A DNA stretch of 64,000 nucleotides from JAGGAG01 sp964638035 (GCA_964638035.1 CAZWXD010000014.1:15788-79787), one strand, 5' to 3'. Shown: positions 41,985-51,858, counted from the stretch's first letter. Notes: generated by a model from the sequence alone, not told the origin. Made by a program: numbers and translations.

Positions 41985-42499
41985 TCACCAGTCCAGCCCG
42001 ACGTGGGCCGGTCACCCCATCCCCCGCCCCGTCGGGCGTGGAAGAACTGGCGGAGCAGCTCGCCGCATTCGTCGGCCATGACGCCAGGCAGCACCTCAGG
42101 GCGATGGTTGAGGCGGGGATGCCGCAGCAGGTCAAGCACCGACCCGCTCATTCCCGCGCGCTGGTCCCAGGCGCCGAACACGACGCGCCCCACCTTGGCC
42201 AGCACGATGGCGCCGGCACACTGCGCACAGGGCTCGAGAGTGACGTACAGGGTGCAGCCGGGGAGGCGGTCGGTCCGCAACTCGGCGAGCGCCCGCTGGA
42301 TGGCGAGGAGTTCCGCGTGCGCCGTGGGATCGCGGCGCTGGATGGTCTCGTTGTGCGCCTCGGCGAGGTGGGTGCCGTCGTCATCCCGCATGACCACGGC
42401 ACCGACCGGCACCTCGTCCCGGACCGCCGCCGTGCGCGCGAGCCGGAGGGCGGCTTCCATGCCGAGCAGGGTGGTTGGAGACGGGTTGCCGCGGCGCAT
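41972..42499 (-). CDS. tadA: tRNA-adenosine deaminase
   Basis: A 175-residue zinc deaminase converting A34 to inosine in tRNA-Arg(ACG). The zinc and catalytic residues are visible: HAE (His61, Glu63) and PCAQC (Cys91, Cys94). ATG 42499 has GGAGG upstream. A C-terminal extension rich in Gly/Arg/Trp follows the core. It lies downstream of clpB and overlaps the barrel gene. Confidence 0.93.
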   Translation of the reverse strand: MRRGNPSPTTLLGMEAALRLARTAAVRDEVPVGAVVMRDDDGTHLAEAHNETIQRRDPTAHAELLAIQRALAELRTDRLPGCTLYVTLEPCAQCAGAIVLAKVGRVVFGAWDQRAGMSGSVLDLLRHPRLNHRPEVLPGVMADECGELLRQFFHARRGGGWGDRPTSGWTGEWPT

Positions 42500-42574
42500 G
42501 AGCCTCCGAACCGGATAGGTGGAGCGGCAGAGCAACCTGCCCAAGCTAGCCCCGCCTGGCACACCGCGCGACCG

Positions 42575-45223
42575 CTACCCCCTGGCGACCGCCTCGGCCG
42601 CCTGCCCGGCGTCCCCGGCCGACCGCGGGCCGTGCACCAGGACCAGGGCCCCGTCGTCGCGCCGCACGTCGATGCGGTCGCCCTCCCGGAAGTTCCCCTC
42701 CAGCACCTCGAGCGCGATCGGGTTCTGCAGCAGGCGCTGGATGACCCGCTTGAGCGGGCGCGCCCCGTACACCGGGTCGTACCCCTGGGTCACCAGCAGC
42801 TCGACCGCGTCAGGGGCCAGCGACAGGCCGATGCCACGCTGCTCCAGTTGCGCCCGGAGCCTGGCCAGTTGCAGCTCCACGATATGGCCAAGGTCGCCCT
42901 CGGTGAGCTGGCGGAACACGATGATGTCATCCACCCGGTTCAGGAACTCCGGACGGAAGTGCCGGCGCAGCTCGTCCAGGACGCGCTCGGTGACGCGGTC
43001 CCAGGCCCCCTCGTTCGCGGCCGGCCCGGCCTCGACGATGAACTGGCTCCCGATGTTCGAGGTCATGATGATGACCGTGTTCCGGAAATCCACCACCCGC
43101 CCCTGGCTGTCCGTAAGCCGCCCGTCATCCAGGATCTGGAGCAACAGGTTGAAGACATCGGGATGCGCCTTCTCGATCTCGTCGAACAGGAGGACGCTGT
43201 AGGGCCGGCGGCGGACGGCCTCGGTGAGCTGGCCGCCCTCCTCGAAGCCCACGTACCCCGGCGGGGCGCCGATCATGCGGGCCACCGAGTGCTTCTCCAT
43301 GTACTCCGACATGTCGAGCCGCACGAGCGCGCGCTCGTCGTCGAAGAGGAACTCGGCCAGGGCCCGCGCGGTCTCGGTCTTGCCCACGCCCGTCGGCCCC
43401 AGGAAGATGAACGAGCCGGTGGGGCGGTTCACGTCCTGCAGCCCGGCGCGGCTGCGCCGCACCGCATTGGCGACCGCGGCAAGCGCCGCGGGCTGGCCGA
43501 TGACACGGCGACCCAGTTCGTCCTCCAGGTGGCTCAACCGCTGCTTCTCCGACTCCAGCATGCGGGTGACCGGGATGCCGGTCCATTTCGCCACGATCTC
43601 GGCGATGTCCTCGGCATCCACCTCCTCCTTCAGGTACCGGGAGGTCTGCTGCAGCTCCTGCAGCCGCCTTTCCAGCTCGGTGATCTCCCGCTCGAGCTCG
43701 GGAAGCCGGCCATAGCGAAGCTCCGCCGCTCGCTGCAGGTTCCCCTGCCGCGTGGCCTGATCAACCTCACCCCGGAGGGCCTCGAGCTCCGACTTCCTCG
43801 ACTGGATGTCCTGGATGACCTGCTTCTCCGACTGCCACTGCCCCTTCATCCCGGCGCTCTTCTCCCGCAACTCGGCGATCTCCTGCTCCACCTTCTCGCG
43901 CCGCTCCCGCCCCGCCTTGTCCTTCTCCTTGAGCAGGGCCTGGCGCTCGATCTCGAGCTGCACGATGCGACGCTCCACCTCGTCGATCTCCTGCGGCAGG
44001 CTGTCGATCTCGATCCGGAGGCGGCTGGCCGCCTCGTCCACCAGGTCGATTGCCTTGTCGGGGAGGAACCGGTCGCCGATGTAGCGATCGGAGAGCGTGG
44101 CGGCGGCCACCAGGGCGTTGTCCGTGATGCGGACGCCGTGGTGCACCTCATACTTCTCCTTGATGCCCCGCAGGATCGCGATGGTGTCGGCCACGCTGGG
44201 CTCGCCCACCAGCACCGGCTGGAAGCGCCGCTCCAGGGCGGCATCCTTCTCGATGTGCTTCCGGTACTCGTCGAGGGTGGTGGCGCCCACCACGCGCAGC
44301 TCGCCGCGCGCCAGCGCCGGCTTCAGCATGTTGCTGGCATCCACCGCGCCCTCGGCTGCACCCGCCCCGACGATAGTGTGGAGCTCGTCGATGAAGGTGA
44401 TGTACCGGCCTTCCGAGGCCGTCAGCTCCTTGACCACTGCCTTGAGCCGCTCCTCGAACTCGCCCCGGTACTTGGCACCGGCCAGGAGGAGGCCAATGTC
44501 GAGCGCCACCAGCTCGCGGTTCCGGAGCGAGTCAGGCACGTCGCCATCCACGATGCGCTGGGCCAGCCCCTCGACGATGGCCGTCTTGCCGACGCCGGGC
44601 TCGCCAATGAGCACCGGGTTGTTCTTGGTGCGGCGCGACAGCACCTGCATCACCCGGCGGACTTCCTCGTCGCGCCCGATCACGGGATCGAGCTTCCCCT
44701 TGCGCGCCGCGTCGGTGAGGTTGCGGGTGTACTTCTCCAGCGCCTGGTACTGCGCCTCGGGGGACTGGTCCTGCACCCGGTGGCTTCCACGCACCTCCCC
44801 CAACGCCTCAACCAGCTGGTCGCTCGACACCCCGGCCTGCGAGAGCAACGCCCGCGCCGTCGTGCCCTTCTCCTTCGCCAGCGCGATGAGCAGGTGCTCG
44901 GTCGAGACGTAGGCGTCACCCAGCGCCTTGGCCTCGGTCTCGGCCACATCAAACACCTTGTTGATCTCGCGGCTGAACGAGGGCTCCGCCCCGCCAGACT
45001 GCTTCGGGAACCGGTCGAGTTCTCGGCCAACGGCCTCGCGAAGCTGCGAGACGTTGAGCCCCGCCTTCTGCAGCAGCGGAATGACGATACCTTCCGGCTG
45101 CTCCAGCAGGACGGAAAACAGGTGGGCGTCGTTGACGACAGGGTTGCCCCGGCTGCGCGCGAGTTCCGCCGCATCCCGGAAGGCTTCCTGTCCCTTGATG
45201 GTAAGCCGGTCAGGTCTGATCAT
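42575..45223 (-). CDS. clpB: ClpB protein disaggregase
   Basis: An 882-residue Hsp100 chaperone: N-terminal repeat domain, first AAA+ domain with Walker A GEPGVGKT and FIDELHT, a long coiled-coil middle domain (EIDEVERRIVQLEIERQA and onward), and second AAA+ domain with GPTGVGKT and LLFDEIEKAHPD. It resolves protein aggregates together with DnaK. Full length; no truncation. I see no CIRCE element or clear sigma-32 box in the 86 bases upstream. Confidence 0.97.
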   Translation of the reverse strand: MIRPDRLTIKGQEAFRDAAELARSRGNPVVNDAHLFSVLLEQPEGIVIPLLQKAGLNVSQLREAVGRELDRFPKQSGGAEPSFSREINKVFDVAETEAKALGDAYVSTEHLLIALAKEKGTTARALLSQAGVSSDQLVEALGEVRGSHRVQDQSPEAQYQALEKYTRNLTDAARKGKLDPVIGRDEEVRRVMQVLSRRTKNNPVLIGEPGVGKTAIVEGLAQRIVDGDVPDSLRNRELVALDIGLLLAGAKYRGEFEERLKAVVKELTASEGRYITFIDELHTIVGAGAAEGAVDASNMLKPALARGELRVVGATTLDEYRKHIEKDAALERRFQPVLVGEPSVADTIAILRGIKEKYEVHHGVRITDNALVAAATLSDRYIGDRFLPDKAIDLVDEAASRLRIEIDSLPQEIDEVERRIVQLEIERQALLKEKDKAGRERREKVEQEIAELREKSAGMKGQWQSEKQVIQDIQSRKSELEALRGEVDQATRQGNLQRAAELRYGRLPELEREITELERRLQELQQTSRYLKEEVDAEDIAEIVAKWTGIPVTRMLESEKQRLSHLEDELGRRVIGQPAALAAVANAVRRSRAGLQDVNRPTGSFIFLGPTGVGKTETARALAEFLFDDERALVRLDMSEYMEKHSVARMIGAPPGYVGFEEGGQLTEAVRRRPYSVLLFDEIEKAHPDVFNLLLQILDDGRLTDSQGRVVDFRNTVIIMTSNIGSQFIVEAGPAANEGAWDRVTERVLDELRRHFRPEFLNRVDDIIVFRQLTEGDLGHIVELQLARLRAQLEQRGIGLSLAPDAVELLVTQGYDPVYGARPLKRVIQRLLQNPIALEVLEGNFREGDRIDVRRDDGALVLVHGPRSAGDAGQAAEAVARG

Positions 45224-45309
45224 GGCCGCCCGATGGGCAATGGGTATGCCCCGAAGATGTGCCGATTTGACAGGAATGCCAGCCCGACTCCCACCAGTCC
45301 TCCCTGCAA

Positions 45310-47751
45310 CTATATCCGGGGTAGCGCGGCCCGATCCCGTGCGGACACGGCTGGGACATGACCGGAGTGCAGTCCCGGCACAAGCCAGAGTGCGGACAGG
45401 AGCGACGCAGTGAGCCCCACGGACGCCACGATGCCGACCTCTCGCACCCCCGGGAACCGTGCCACGGCGAGGCAGGCAAAGGCCGCGATGGTGGTGATAG
45501 TGGTAATGATCATGGGAGCGCCGGATTCCTGCAGGACGACATCCAGCGGCTCGCCACCGTGGAGGCGATCCACGATGTGAATGCCGTCATCCGAGCCGAT
45601 GCCAACGAGGACCGGGCCGATGGCGAGCGAGAGCACATTGAGTTCGAGCCCGAGGACTCCGAGGGTGCCGAGGGCGGCGGCAACACCGACAACCATGGGC
45701 ACGAGGGCCAGGGCCACCTTGCCCAGGTTCCGGAAGCGCCACCAGAGCAGCAGGAGGGTCAGGCCGATGGCGAGCCCGGTGGCACGCAGCAGGTCATGCC
45801 GGAGTACCTCGGCGTGGGTGGCACCACGGAGGGCGTCGCCCCTGAACAGGACGCTATCGAGCGTCGGAGCCGGGAGGCCTGCCAGTGCCGTGGTGAACCG
45901 GCGCACCACGCCGGGTTCCCAGGGAAGGTGCGTGAGGAAGATCTCGCTGGAGACGACATGGCGACCATTCTCTTGTGAGACATGGCGGTCCACCAGGTGC
46001 CCCAGGCCGGCAGCCCGCAGCGTGCCGGGAGTTACCTCCTCCCAGGGGCCGGCGAGCGCCTGCCGGAGGAGGGGCAGCCCCCTGGTCACACGGATGGAGT
46101 CGATGGCGCGAAACCGCGTCCCCGGCGTCCATGCCAGCCGGGACGGCAGGTGGCCACGCCGGGACTCGAGCAGCGCGAGCCTGGACCCCTGGCTGTCGGG
46201 TGCAGGAATCCAGCGAGAGAGCGACGCAATCGCGGCGATCCCGGCCCTGCCCTGCACCGACGCGATGGCCTCGACCGCAGCGCGATCGCGTTCCAGCGCC
46301 TCCGCCACGGTGGCGCCCCCTGACAGGATGCGTATGGATGCGAAGGACATGCCGAACTGCCGCCGAACACTGTCGAGAAGCGCGGTCTCGGGGAGACCGC
46401 GGACCACCACGCTCCAGGGATGCGGCTCCACCCGCACACCATGGGCGAGCCAGAGGCAGAGGCCCACAACGGCGACCAGCGAGAACAGGGAGGTGTGGTA
46501 TGGAAGGCGCGTCGTGCGGAACGGGGCACGGACCAGGGCCAGGCCAGGTCCAAGGCGCCTTCCGGGGGCAGTCCAGGCCAGGAGCAATGGGAGCGCGGTG
46601 AAGCTGGCCGCGACGATGAGGAGGAGACCCAGGGCGCCCAGGATGCCGAGTTGGCGCATGACCGGGTACCGCACGGCCACGAGCGAAAGGAAGGCAGCGG
46701 CGCTGGTGAATGCGCCGAGCAGGACGCCGGGACCAGGCCGGGCGATCGCACCGGCGAGGGCAGCGGCAGGATCGGACCGATCGCTGCTGGAGAACCAGTA
46801 GTGGGTGATGATGTAGATGGCGAACTCATCGCCAAACCCCACCAGGGCCACGACGAAGAACCAGGCAACGAGGCTGACGGTGCCCCAGACGACTGCAGCA
46901 GCAGCACCGGTCAGCGCCAGGCCGAAGGTGGTCGTCGCCAGGATGATGAGGGGACCAGCGGGTCCCCGGAAGAGCAGGAGCAGGAGGGCGAAGACGACAA
47001 GGGCCGCGGTGATGGCGACCCGCTGGATGTCCCTGAGGGCCAGGTCGGTTCCCGCGACATACGCTGCGGAGCGGCCCAGCACGGACACGGTTCCACCAGC
47101 AATGCCGGCCTTCCTCGCCTCGGCACCGGCGCGCTGCAGGATGGGGGTCACCCCAGCCAGGAAGGCCCGTGCGGAGGCGATGTCATCGAGCCGCTTCGCG
47201 GGCTCGACCAGCACCAGCCATGTGCGGCGATCCACCGAGGTGAAATAGCCGCCATCGACGGCAACGCCAGGCAGCGCCAGGGCGCGCGCCATGATGCGGT
47301 GAGCGGCCCGGACGGCGGGGGCGGCCTCACCCCTATCCAGCAGGGGCCGGAGGGCGCTGTCGGGCAGGGCCAGGAGGAGGTGGCGGGCCACCGTGCTTTG
47401 GAAGTACGCAGGCACCGAGCTGTCCAGCCGGTGGCTGACGTGGCCGACACCAGGCAGCGCGGCGAGTCGCCTGGCGAGGCTGTCAAGCACGGGGCCGGCC
47501 AGCCCGCTCCGCGTCGCGCGGGGGGAACGGAGGATGACCACCAGGCGGTCGCTGCCACCAGGCGCGGGTGCCAGGTGCAGGGGCGCCGCGCCTCCCTGCT
47601 GCGGCAGGAAGTCGCCGGCCTCGTGCCGGAACGTCAGTCGTCCTGCCAGGCCACCTGCCAGGAGGGCCAGGCCGGCGACGCCCAGGGTCCAGCGAACCCG
47701 TTGCGAGACGAGCAGGGTAGCCAGCGCGTGGACCATACCGCCCTCAAACAT
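45310..47751 (-). CDS. MMPL/RND-family transporter (HpnN-like)
   Basis: An 813-residue protein with the internal duplication of MMPL transporters: helix, large exported loop (about 35-240), five to six helices (VAITAALVVFALLLLLF and onward), a second exported loop and a second helix bundle. The GFGDEFAIYI and GIGSDDGIHIV segments are the paired acidic motifs within helices typical of proton-driven MMPL proteins. Such transporters move lipids or hopanoids to the outer membrane; the substrate is unknown here. The start may be 47751 or ATG 47736. Confidence 0.85.
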   Translation of the reverse strand: MFEGGMVHALATLLVSQRVRWTLGVAGLALLAGGLAGRLTFRHEAGDFLPQQGGAAPLHLAPAPGGSDRLVVILRSPRATRSGLAGPVLDSLARRLAALPGVGHVSHRLDSSVPAYFQSTVARHLLLALPDSALRPLLDRGEAAPAVRAAHRIMARALALPGVAVDGGYFTSVDRRTWLVLVEPAKRLDDIASARAFLAGVTPILQRAGAEARKAGIAGGTVSVLGRSAAYVAGTDLALRDIQRVAITAALVVFALLLLLFRGPAGPLIILATTTFGLALTGAAAAVVWGTVSLVAWFFVVALVGFGDEFAIYIITHYWFSSSDRSDPAAALAGAIARPGPGVLLGAFTSAAAFLSLVAVRYPVMRQLGILGALGLLLIVAASFTALPLLLAWTAPGRRLGPGLALVRAPFRTTRLPYHTSLFSLVAVVGLCLWLAHGVRVEPHPWSVVVRGLPETALLDSVRRQFGMSFASIRILSGGATVAEALERDRAAVEAIASVQGRAGIAAIASLSRWIPAPDSQGSRLALLESRRGHLPSRLAWTPGTRFRAIDSIRVTRGLPLLRQALAGPWEEVTPGTLRAAGLGHLVDRHVSQENGRHVVSSEIFLTHLPWEPGVVRRFTTALAGLPAPTLDSVLFRGDALRGATHAEVLRHDLLRATGLAIGLTLLLLWWRFRNLGKVALALVPMVVGVAAALGTLGVLGLELNVLSLAIGPVLVGIGSDDGIHIVDRLHGGEPLDVVLQESGAPMIITTITTIAAFACLAVARFPGVREVGIVASVGLTASLLSALWLVPGLHSGHVPAVSARDRAALPRI

Positions 47752-47779
47752 GGGTCAGCCACAGGGTGCGGGAATCCCC

Positions 47780-47807
47780 TTACGTCCCGGCAAGCCCAGC
47801 GTATATT
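47780..47807 (+). promoter_or_regulatory. Likely promoter of the lipoprotein gene at 47877
   Basis: TTACGT (47780-47785), 16-base spacer, TATATT (47802-47807), about 70 bases before the start codon, in the divergent region with the MMPL gene. Confidence 0.5.
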
Positions 47808-47876
47808 CGCGCTGGAAGCGCGGGCCGGGAACGGCCGAACGACCGCTCCGGCCCTCCAGGCCCGAGGAGGCTCGAT

Positions 47877-48545
47877 ATGCGCCATTTCCCATCGACAACC
47901 ACAGGTGTGGGGACAGCGGTCCTGACAGCCCTTGTGCTGGGCAGTTGCGGCGACGACAACAATGGGGGTAGCGGGGGCGGCCAGGAGGAAGTGCTCCAGC
48001 AGCGGCTCGAGAGCGCTCAGGACTACACGCCTGCCTTCACAGACGCGATTGACCGGCTGGTCGCTACCATCGGCGGCAGCCCGCAGCCAGGGGTGAGCAT
48101 TTCGCCGACCGCGTCAGGCTACGAAGGCACCGTGGAAGTGGACCTGGACGGCGACGGGAGCTTTGACACCACCGTGGGCGGCTCGCTGGCCCTGAACGTC
48201 CCGTCGATGGGGCTCGCGGGCGGTGCCACGCTGCTGGTGTCTCAGGTGGAGGGCCTCACCAGCGCCCAGGGCAGCGCGTCCATCGGGCTAACCAGCGAGA
48301 CGAGCGCGTACGTCGCGAATGGAGAGTTCGAGGGCCACCGGAACGGGCTCAATCCCGAACTCGACATGGACATCCACAGCGCCAACTTGAGCCTGGACGT
48401 GAGCACCGGGAACCTGGTGGTGAATGGCGGGACAGAGTTCTCCTACAACGGGCTGGAAGGGACCATGGCCTTCGTGCCGGTGGCAGGAGGCTTCGAGATT
48501 CAGGTGAGTGGGGACAGCTTCGACCCCTTCACCGTCAGTCCCTGA
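47877..48545 (+). CDS. Exported lipoprotein, unknown function
   Basis: A 222-residue lipoprotein: signal ending VLGSCGDDNN, a Gly/Asn-rich spacer, then a beta-rich domain (YEGTVEVDLDGDGSFD, with repeated Asp-Gly turns resembling calcium sites, and SLALNVPSMGLAGG). ATG 47877 has GAGGAGG. Between two strong signals: promoter upstream, hairpin downstream. The DLDGDGSFD turn recalls thrombospondin-type-3 or EF-like calcium loops. No family recognised. Confidence 0.65.
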   Translation: MRHFPSTTTGVGTAVLTALVLGSCGDDNNGGSGGGQEEVLQQRLESAQDYTPAFTDAIDRLVATIGGSPQPGVSISPTASGYEGTVEVDLDGDGSFDTTVGGSLALNVPSMGLAGGATLLVSQVEGLTSAQGSASIGLTSETSAYVANGEFEGHRNGLNPELDMDIHSANLSLDVSTGNLVVNGGTEFSYNGLEGTMAFVPVAGGFEIQVSGDSFDPFTVSP

Positions 48546-48563
48546 TGCACTGCGCGAAAGACT

Positions 48564-48594
48564 GAGGGCGCGATTCCAGGGGAATCGCGCCCTC
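48564..48594. terminator. Bidirectional terminator-like hairpin
   Basis: GAGGGCGCGATTCC (48564-48577) and GGAATCGCGCCCTC (48581-48594) pair over 14 bases around a three-base loop. The right arm overlaps the stop codon of the convergent gene at 48593. T-tracts are weak on both sides. Confidence 0.7.
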
Positions 48595-49021
48595 ATGTCG
48601 CCTCGCCCCGCCGCTGTACGATCAGCTTCCGCGTGAAGCGTTCCCCATCCACCGTCAGCTGGTAGTAGTACACCCCCGTCGTGGCGGGCCGCCCGTCCAG
48701 CTGCTGTCCATCCCATGTGGCCTGGTGGGTTCCGCACCCCAGCTTGAGGTTCCTGATCGGCACCGGCTCGGCCCCTTCCAGCACGGGCACGGCCACGACC
48801 TGCACCAGGACATTGTAGATGCTGAGGCTGACCGTCGGCACATGGTTCTGGGCGCACACCTCCGGCAGAATCTCGAAGCGAATCGTGGTGGAACTGGTCA
48901 CCGGATTGGGCACGTTCTCCCTGAGCTCGGCCCGCACCGGCGGTGCCTCCTGGGCACCAGCCTCTCGCACAGCGGCCGTCGCGAGCACCAGCACGAGGGC
49001 TGGCCACCGCACGCGGCCCAT
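48593..49021 (-). CDS. Exported protein made of a FlgD/T9SS-type Ig domain
   Basis: A 142-residue secreted protein consisting of a signal peptide (ALVLVLATAAVREAGA) and one Ig-like domain: ENVPNPVTSSTTIRFEI, SIYNVLVQVV, TWDGQQLDGRPATTGVYYYQL, KLIVQR (in parts). This pattern matches FlgD-like/T9SS sorting-type domains, which normally form the C-terminal end of large exported proteins; here it stands alone. Two extra cysteines (VCAQ, GCGT) could form a disulfide. ATG 49021 has AGGAG. Confidence 0.7.
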   Translation of the reverse strand: MGRVRWPALVLVLATAAVREAGAQEAPPVRAELRENVPNPVTSSTTIRFEILPEVCAQNHVPTVSLSIYNVLVQVVAVPVLEGAEPVPIRNLKLGCGTHQATWDGQQLDGRPATTGVYYYQLTVDGERFTRKLIVQRRGEAT

Positions 49022-49119
49022 GATGGCTCCTGCACTGACAAGGTGAGTTGGTCGACGCCTCCGCGAAGGAAATCCGGTGTTTCGTCCCGCCAAACTTAAT
49101 GCGGCGAGCACCCGGTGCG

Positions 49120-50988
49120 TCACCCGCCGGCGGAAGACCCCTCTGGACGCCTCAAGCGTCGTGCATCGCCGTCCCGCATGGTGAGCCCGGCGGCATCGGC
49201 CCATTCGAGGAGCGGGATCAGGTGCTTCCGGGTGAGGCCCGTGCGGTCACGCACCGCAGCCGGCGTAATGGCCCCGGCCTGGTCACAGGCCTCGAGCGCT
49301 GCCCTGAACGCCCCAAGGGCAGGGGCCGCCACGAACAGGTCGCGGGCAATCCGGACGGCCCGGCCCGACCGCTCCAGCTGCCGAAGGGCGGTGAGCGCGT
49401 CGAATCCCACCTCGCGGGAGAGATCCGCCACGGCCCGGGCTCGGAGCCCATCGCGCACGAGGACCTCCTGGACGCGCTCGACCTGCGCCGCCGGCACTCC
49501 CAATGCCTCGACGCCGGGACGTGACACCTGATCCTGCTGGCGCACGAGGCGCCCGGCAGCCAGTTCCCCCTGGAGCACCGCCTCGGCGATCGCGGACGGG
49601 GCACCACCTGCCCGGCGCAGCAGTTCCAGCGGCAAGCCAGGCGCCGCGGGCGAGTCCCGATGGCGGGCCTCCACGGCCGAGCGCATGACGGCGGCGAGGG
49701 CGGCGAGTCGTGACACCGGCAGGACGCGATCGGCGCACTGCACCAAGCCGGACGCCCGGAGCAGGCTCTCGATGGCCTCCACACCCTGCCCGCCTGGCAC
49801 GCCGCCCAGCACGGCCAGGGCTCCAAGCTCAATGCCCCATCGCCGCCGTTCCACCAGGACGCGCACCCGGCGAGGGAGTTCCGCCGGCCACTCCGACGGC
49901 GGCGGCGGAGCGGGTGGTGTCGGATCGAGCACGACGCCGCCCCCAATCACCCTGACCGGAGCATAGCGCCGGATCACCAGCCGGTCTCCGCCACGCACCA
50001 CAAGCGGGGCCTCGAGCCGGAGCCGCGCCGTGGCACTGCTGCCCGCGGCCAACAGGGCCGACAGGCGCACCCGGGCGAGGACGGCGGCCGTGGCATGGTG
50101 TACCCAGATCCGTTCCCCTTGCCGTATGGGTGCCTCACCGGGAGCCAGGGACAGCAGGACGTCGATCCGGTTTGATGGCCGCCAGCCTCCTCCAGGATGG
50201 ACCAGGACACTGCCCCGGCCAACGTCGTCCAGGGACACGCCATTCAGCGCACATGCTGTTCGCTGCCGCGCGCTGGTCGCATGCCGCCTGGTCCCATGCA
50301 CTTCCACCCGGCGGATCCTGGCCCGCCGCCCCGTTGGCAGGACCTCAACTTCATCGCCCACGGCGGCCGAACCGCTCCAGGTCGTGCCGGTCACCACGGT
50401 GCCGGCACCATCCACGACGAACGCCCGGTCAACCGGCAGCCGAAACAGGTCGGCAGGCGCCGCCGCCGATGACGGCATCCTCCCCTCGTGTGCCACGGCA
50501 CGACGCGCGAGCTCCCTGCGGAGCTGGTCGAGCCCCTCGCCCGTCCGCACCGAGATGGGCAGCGCGGGGCCGAACCTGACCGGGGATCCCGCGAGCATGG
50601 CCTCCACGTCCGCTTGCACCAGCGACAGCCACTCGCGGTCCACGAGGTCCGCCTTGGCCAGCACGGCGATGCCGGCAGGGACATGGAGTTGTTCCAGGAC
50701 CAGCAGGTGCTCACGAGTCTGCGGCATGATGCCATCATCGGCTGCGATCACCAGCAGGGCGACGTCGATGCCCGAGGCACCCGCCACCATCGTGCGCACG
50801 AAGTCCTCGTGCCCCGGCACGTCCACCATGCTGCAGGCCACCCCGCCCAGCTCCACAGACGTGAATCCCAGCTCGATGGTGATGCGCCGTCGCTGCTCGT
50901 CGGCCAGGCGATCGACCACCTGCCCCGTGAGTGCTCGCACGAGGGCCGACTTGCCATGGTCCACATGCCCGGCCATGCCGATGATCAC
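49120..50988 (-). CDS. selB: Selenocysteine-specific elongation factor
   Basis: A 622-residue SelB-type GTPase: G1 GHVDHGKS (7-14), ITIELGF, G3 DVPGHEDF, G4 AKADL (variant of NKxD), EF-Tu-like domains 2-3, then C-terminal winged helices that bind SECIS hairpins. SelB delivers Sec-tRNA to in-frame UGA codons. GTG 50988 overlaps the recO stop as GTGA; upstream sequence belongs to recO. No selA, selD or tRNA-Sec was seen in the window, and no obvious UGA-interrupted gene. The G4 change from Asn to Ala should be checked. Confidence 0.9.
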   Translation of the reverse strand: MIIGMAGHVDHGKSALVRALTGQVVDRLADEQRRRITIELGFTSVELGGVACSMVDVPGHEDFVRTMVAGASGIDVALLVIAADDGIMPQTREHLLVLEQLHVPAGIAVLAKADLVDREWLSLVQADVEAMLAGSPVRFGPALPISVRTGEGLDQLRRELARRAVAHEGRMPSSAAAPADLFRLPVDRAFVVDGAGTVVTGTTWSGSAAVGDEVEVLPTGRRARIRRVEVHGTRRHATSARQRTACALNGVSLDDVGRGSVLVHPGGGWRPSNRIDVLLSLAPGEAPIRQGERIWVHHATAAVLARVRLSALLAAGSSATARLRLEAPLVVRGGDRLVIRRYAPVRVIGGGVVLDPTPPAPPPPSEWPAELPRRVRVLVERRRWGIELGALAVLGGVPGGQGVEAIESLLRASGLVQCADRVLPVSRLAALAAVMRSAVEARHRDSPAAPGLPLELLRRAGGAPSAIAEAVLQGELAAGRLVRQQDQVSRPGVEALGVPAAQVERVQEVLVRDGLRARAVADLSREVGFDALTALRQLERSGRAVRIARDLFVAAPALGAFRAALEACDQAGAITPAAVRDRTGLTRKHLIPLLEWADAAGLTMRDGDARRLRRPEGSSAGG

Positions 50989-51812
50989 GACCCGTGCCCC
51001 GGCACCGATGCGTCGCCGTGCGACAGCCCCGCCTCGCTGAACTCCCCACCCGGTTGCCGCACCTGCCGCGGCAGGTCCATCCAGAACGCGAGGGCGGCCA
51101 GGTCGGGCGTCTCGCCTGCGTGGTAGCGGATCCAGCGGCCCAGGAGGCGGCGATGGGCCGCCGCATGGCGGCTGTCCAGGATGGGGAGTTCTCCACCCTC
51201 CGCCACCAGGGCGCGAAGCTGGCTCGCGCCCTCGGCAGGCAACTCGGCCACCTCGCGCCCGGCGGCGCAACGTGGACACAGCATGCCACCCTCGGCGATG
51301 CCGAAGCGGAGCGGCCCCTCCCGCGACGCCACCCCGTCAATGGCGCACTGCGACAGCATGGGCCCCACACCCAGCGACGCAAGCTGGCGCCACGCCGCGC
51401 GTATGGCGTAGCTCTCCACCGCCTCCGCGGGCACCGCCTCGAGCATCGCGACACCATGGACGAGGGTGTCGAACGAGGCGGCGTGACCCGTGGCCGGGGC
51501 CATGCGCAGCATGAGTTCTGCCAGGACCAGCGCCGCCGCATAGCGTTCCACTCCCCGGGCCAGGCCGGCATGCAGCGACGCCAGGTCGAACCCGGTGAGG
51601 ACATGCAGCTCCCGGTTCTCCCTGGCGAGGTAGTGTGCGGTGCCACTGCTCAGCACCTGCAGCGCCGCGCCAAACCGGCTGCGCGGACGAAGCGCACCCT
51701 TGGCCATGGCACTCTGGATGCCCGCGTCACGCGTGGCCAGCCGCACGACCTTGGAGGTTTCGCCGTAGCGGATCGTGCCGAGGATGATGGCGGGGGTGGC
51801 GACCTGGTGCAT
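50985..51812 (-). CDS. recO: DNA repair protein RecO
   Basis: A 275-residue protein with the RecO layout: N-terminal OB fold (ATPAIILGTIRYGETSKVV, in part), a helical region and a CxxC motif (LCPRC) for zinc. RecO mediates RecA loading in the RecFOR pathway. ATG 51812 has only a distant GGGAG, so translation may depend on the upstream gene. It overlaps selB. Confidence 0.9.
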   Translation of the reverse strand: MHQVATPAIILGTIRYGETSKVVRLATRDAGIQSAMAKGALRPRSRFGAALQVLSSGTAHYLARENRELHVLTGFDLASLHAGLARGVERYAAALVLAELMLRMAPATGHAASFDTLVHGVAMLEAVPAEAVESYAIRAAWRQLASLGVGPMLSQCAIDGVASREGPLRFGIAEGGMLCPRCAAGREVAELPAEGASQLRALVAEGGELPILDSRHAAAHRRLLGRWIRYHAGETPDLAALAFWMDLPRQVRQPGGEFSEAGLSHGDASVPGHGS

Positions 51813-51858
51813 GACGAACGCTAACGTACTCCCACGGGCGGTGGCGTCCGCGGGGACC

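Noticed and set aside
45224..45309. CIRCE or heat-shock promoter before clpB
   Set aside because: No CIRCE inverted repeat and no convincing sigma-32 boxes are present in this short gap.
41924..45361. Very long plus-strand open frame opposite clpB and tadA
   Set aside because: It is the antisense shadow of conserved, full-length clpB in high-GC sequence; its translation has no domain, signal or ribosome site.
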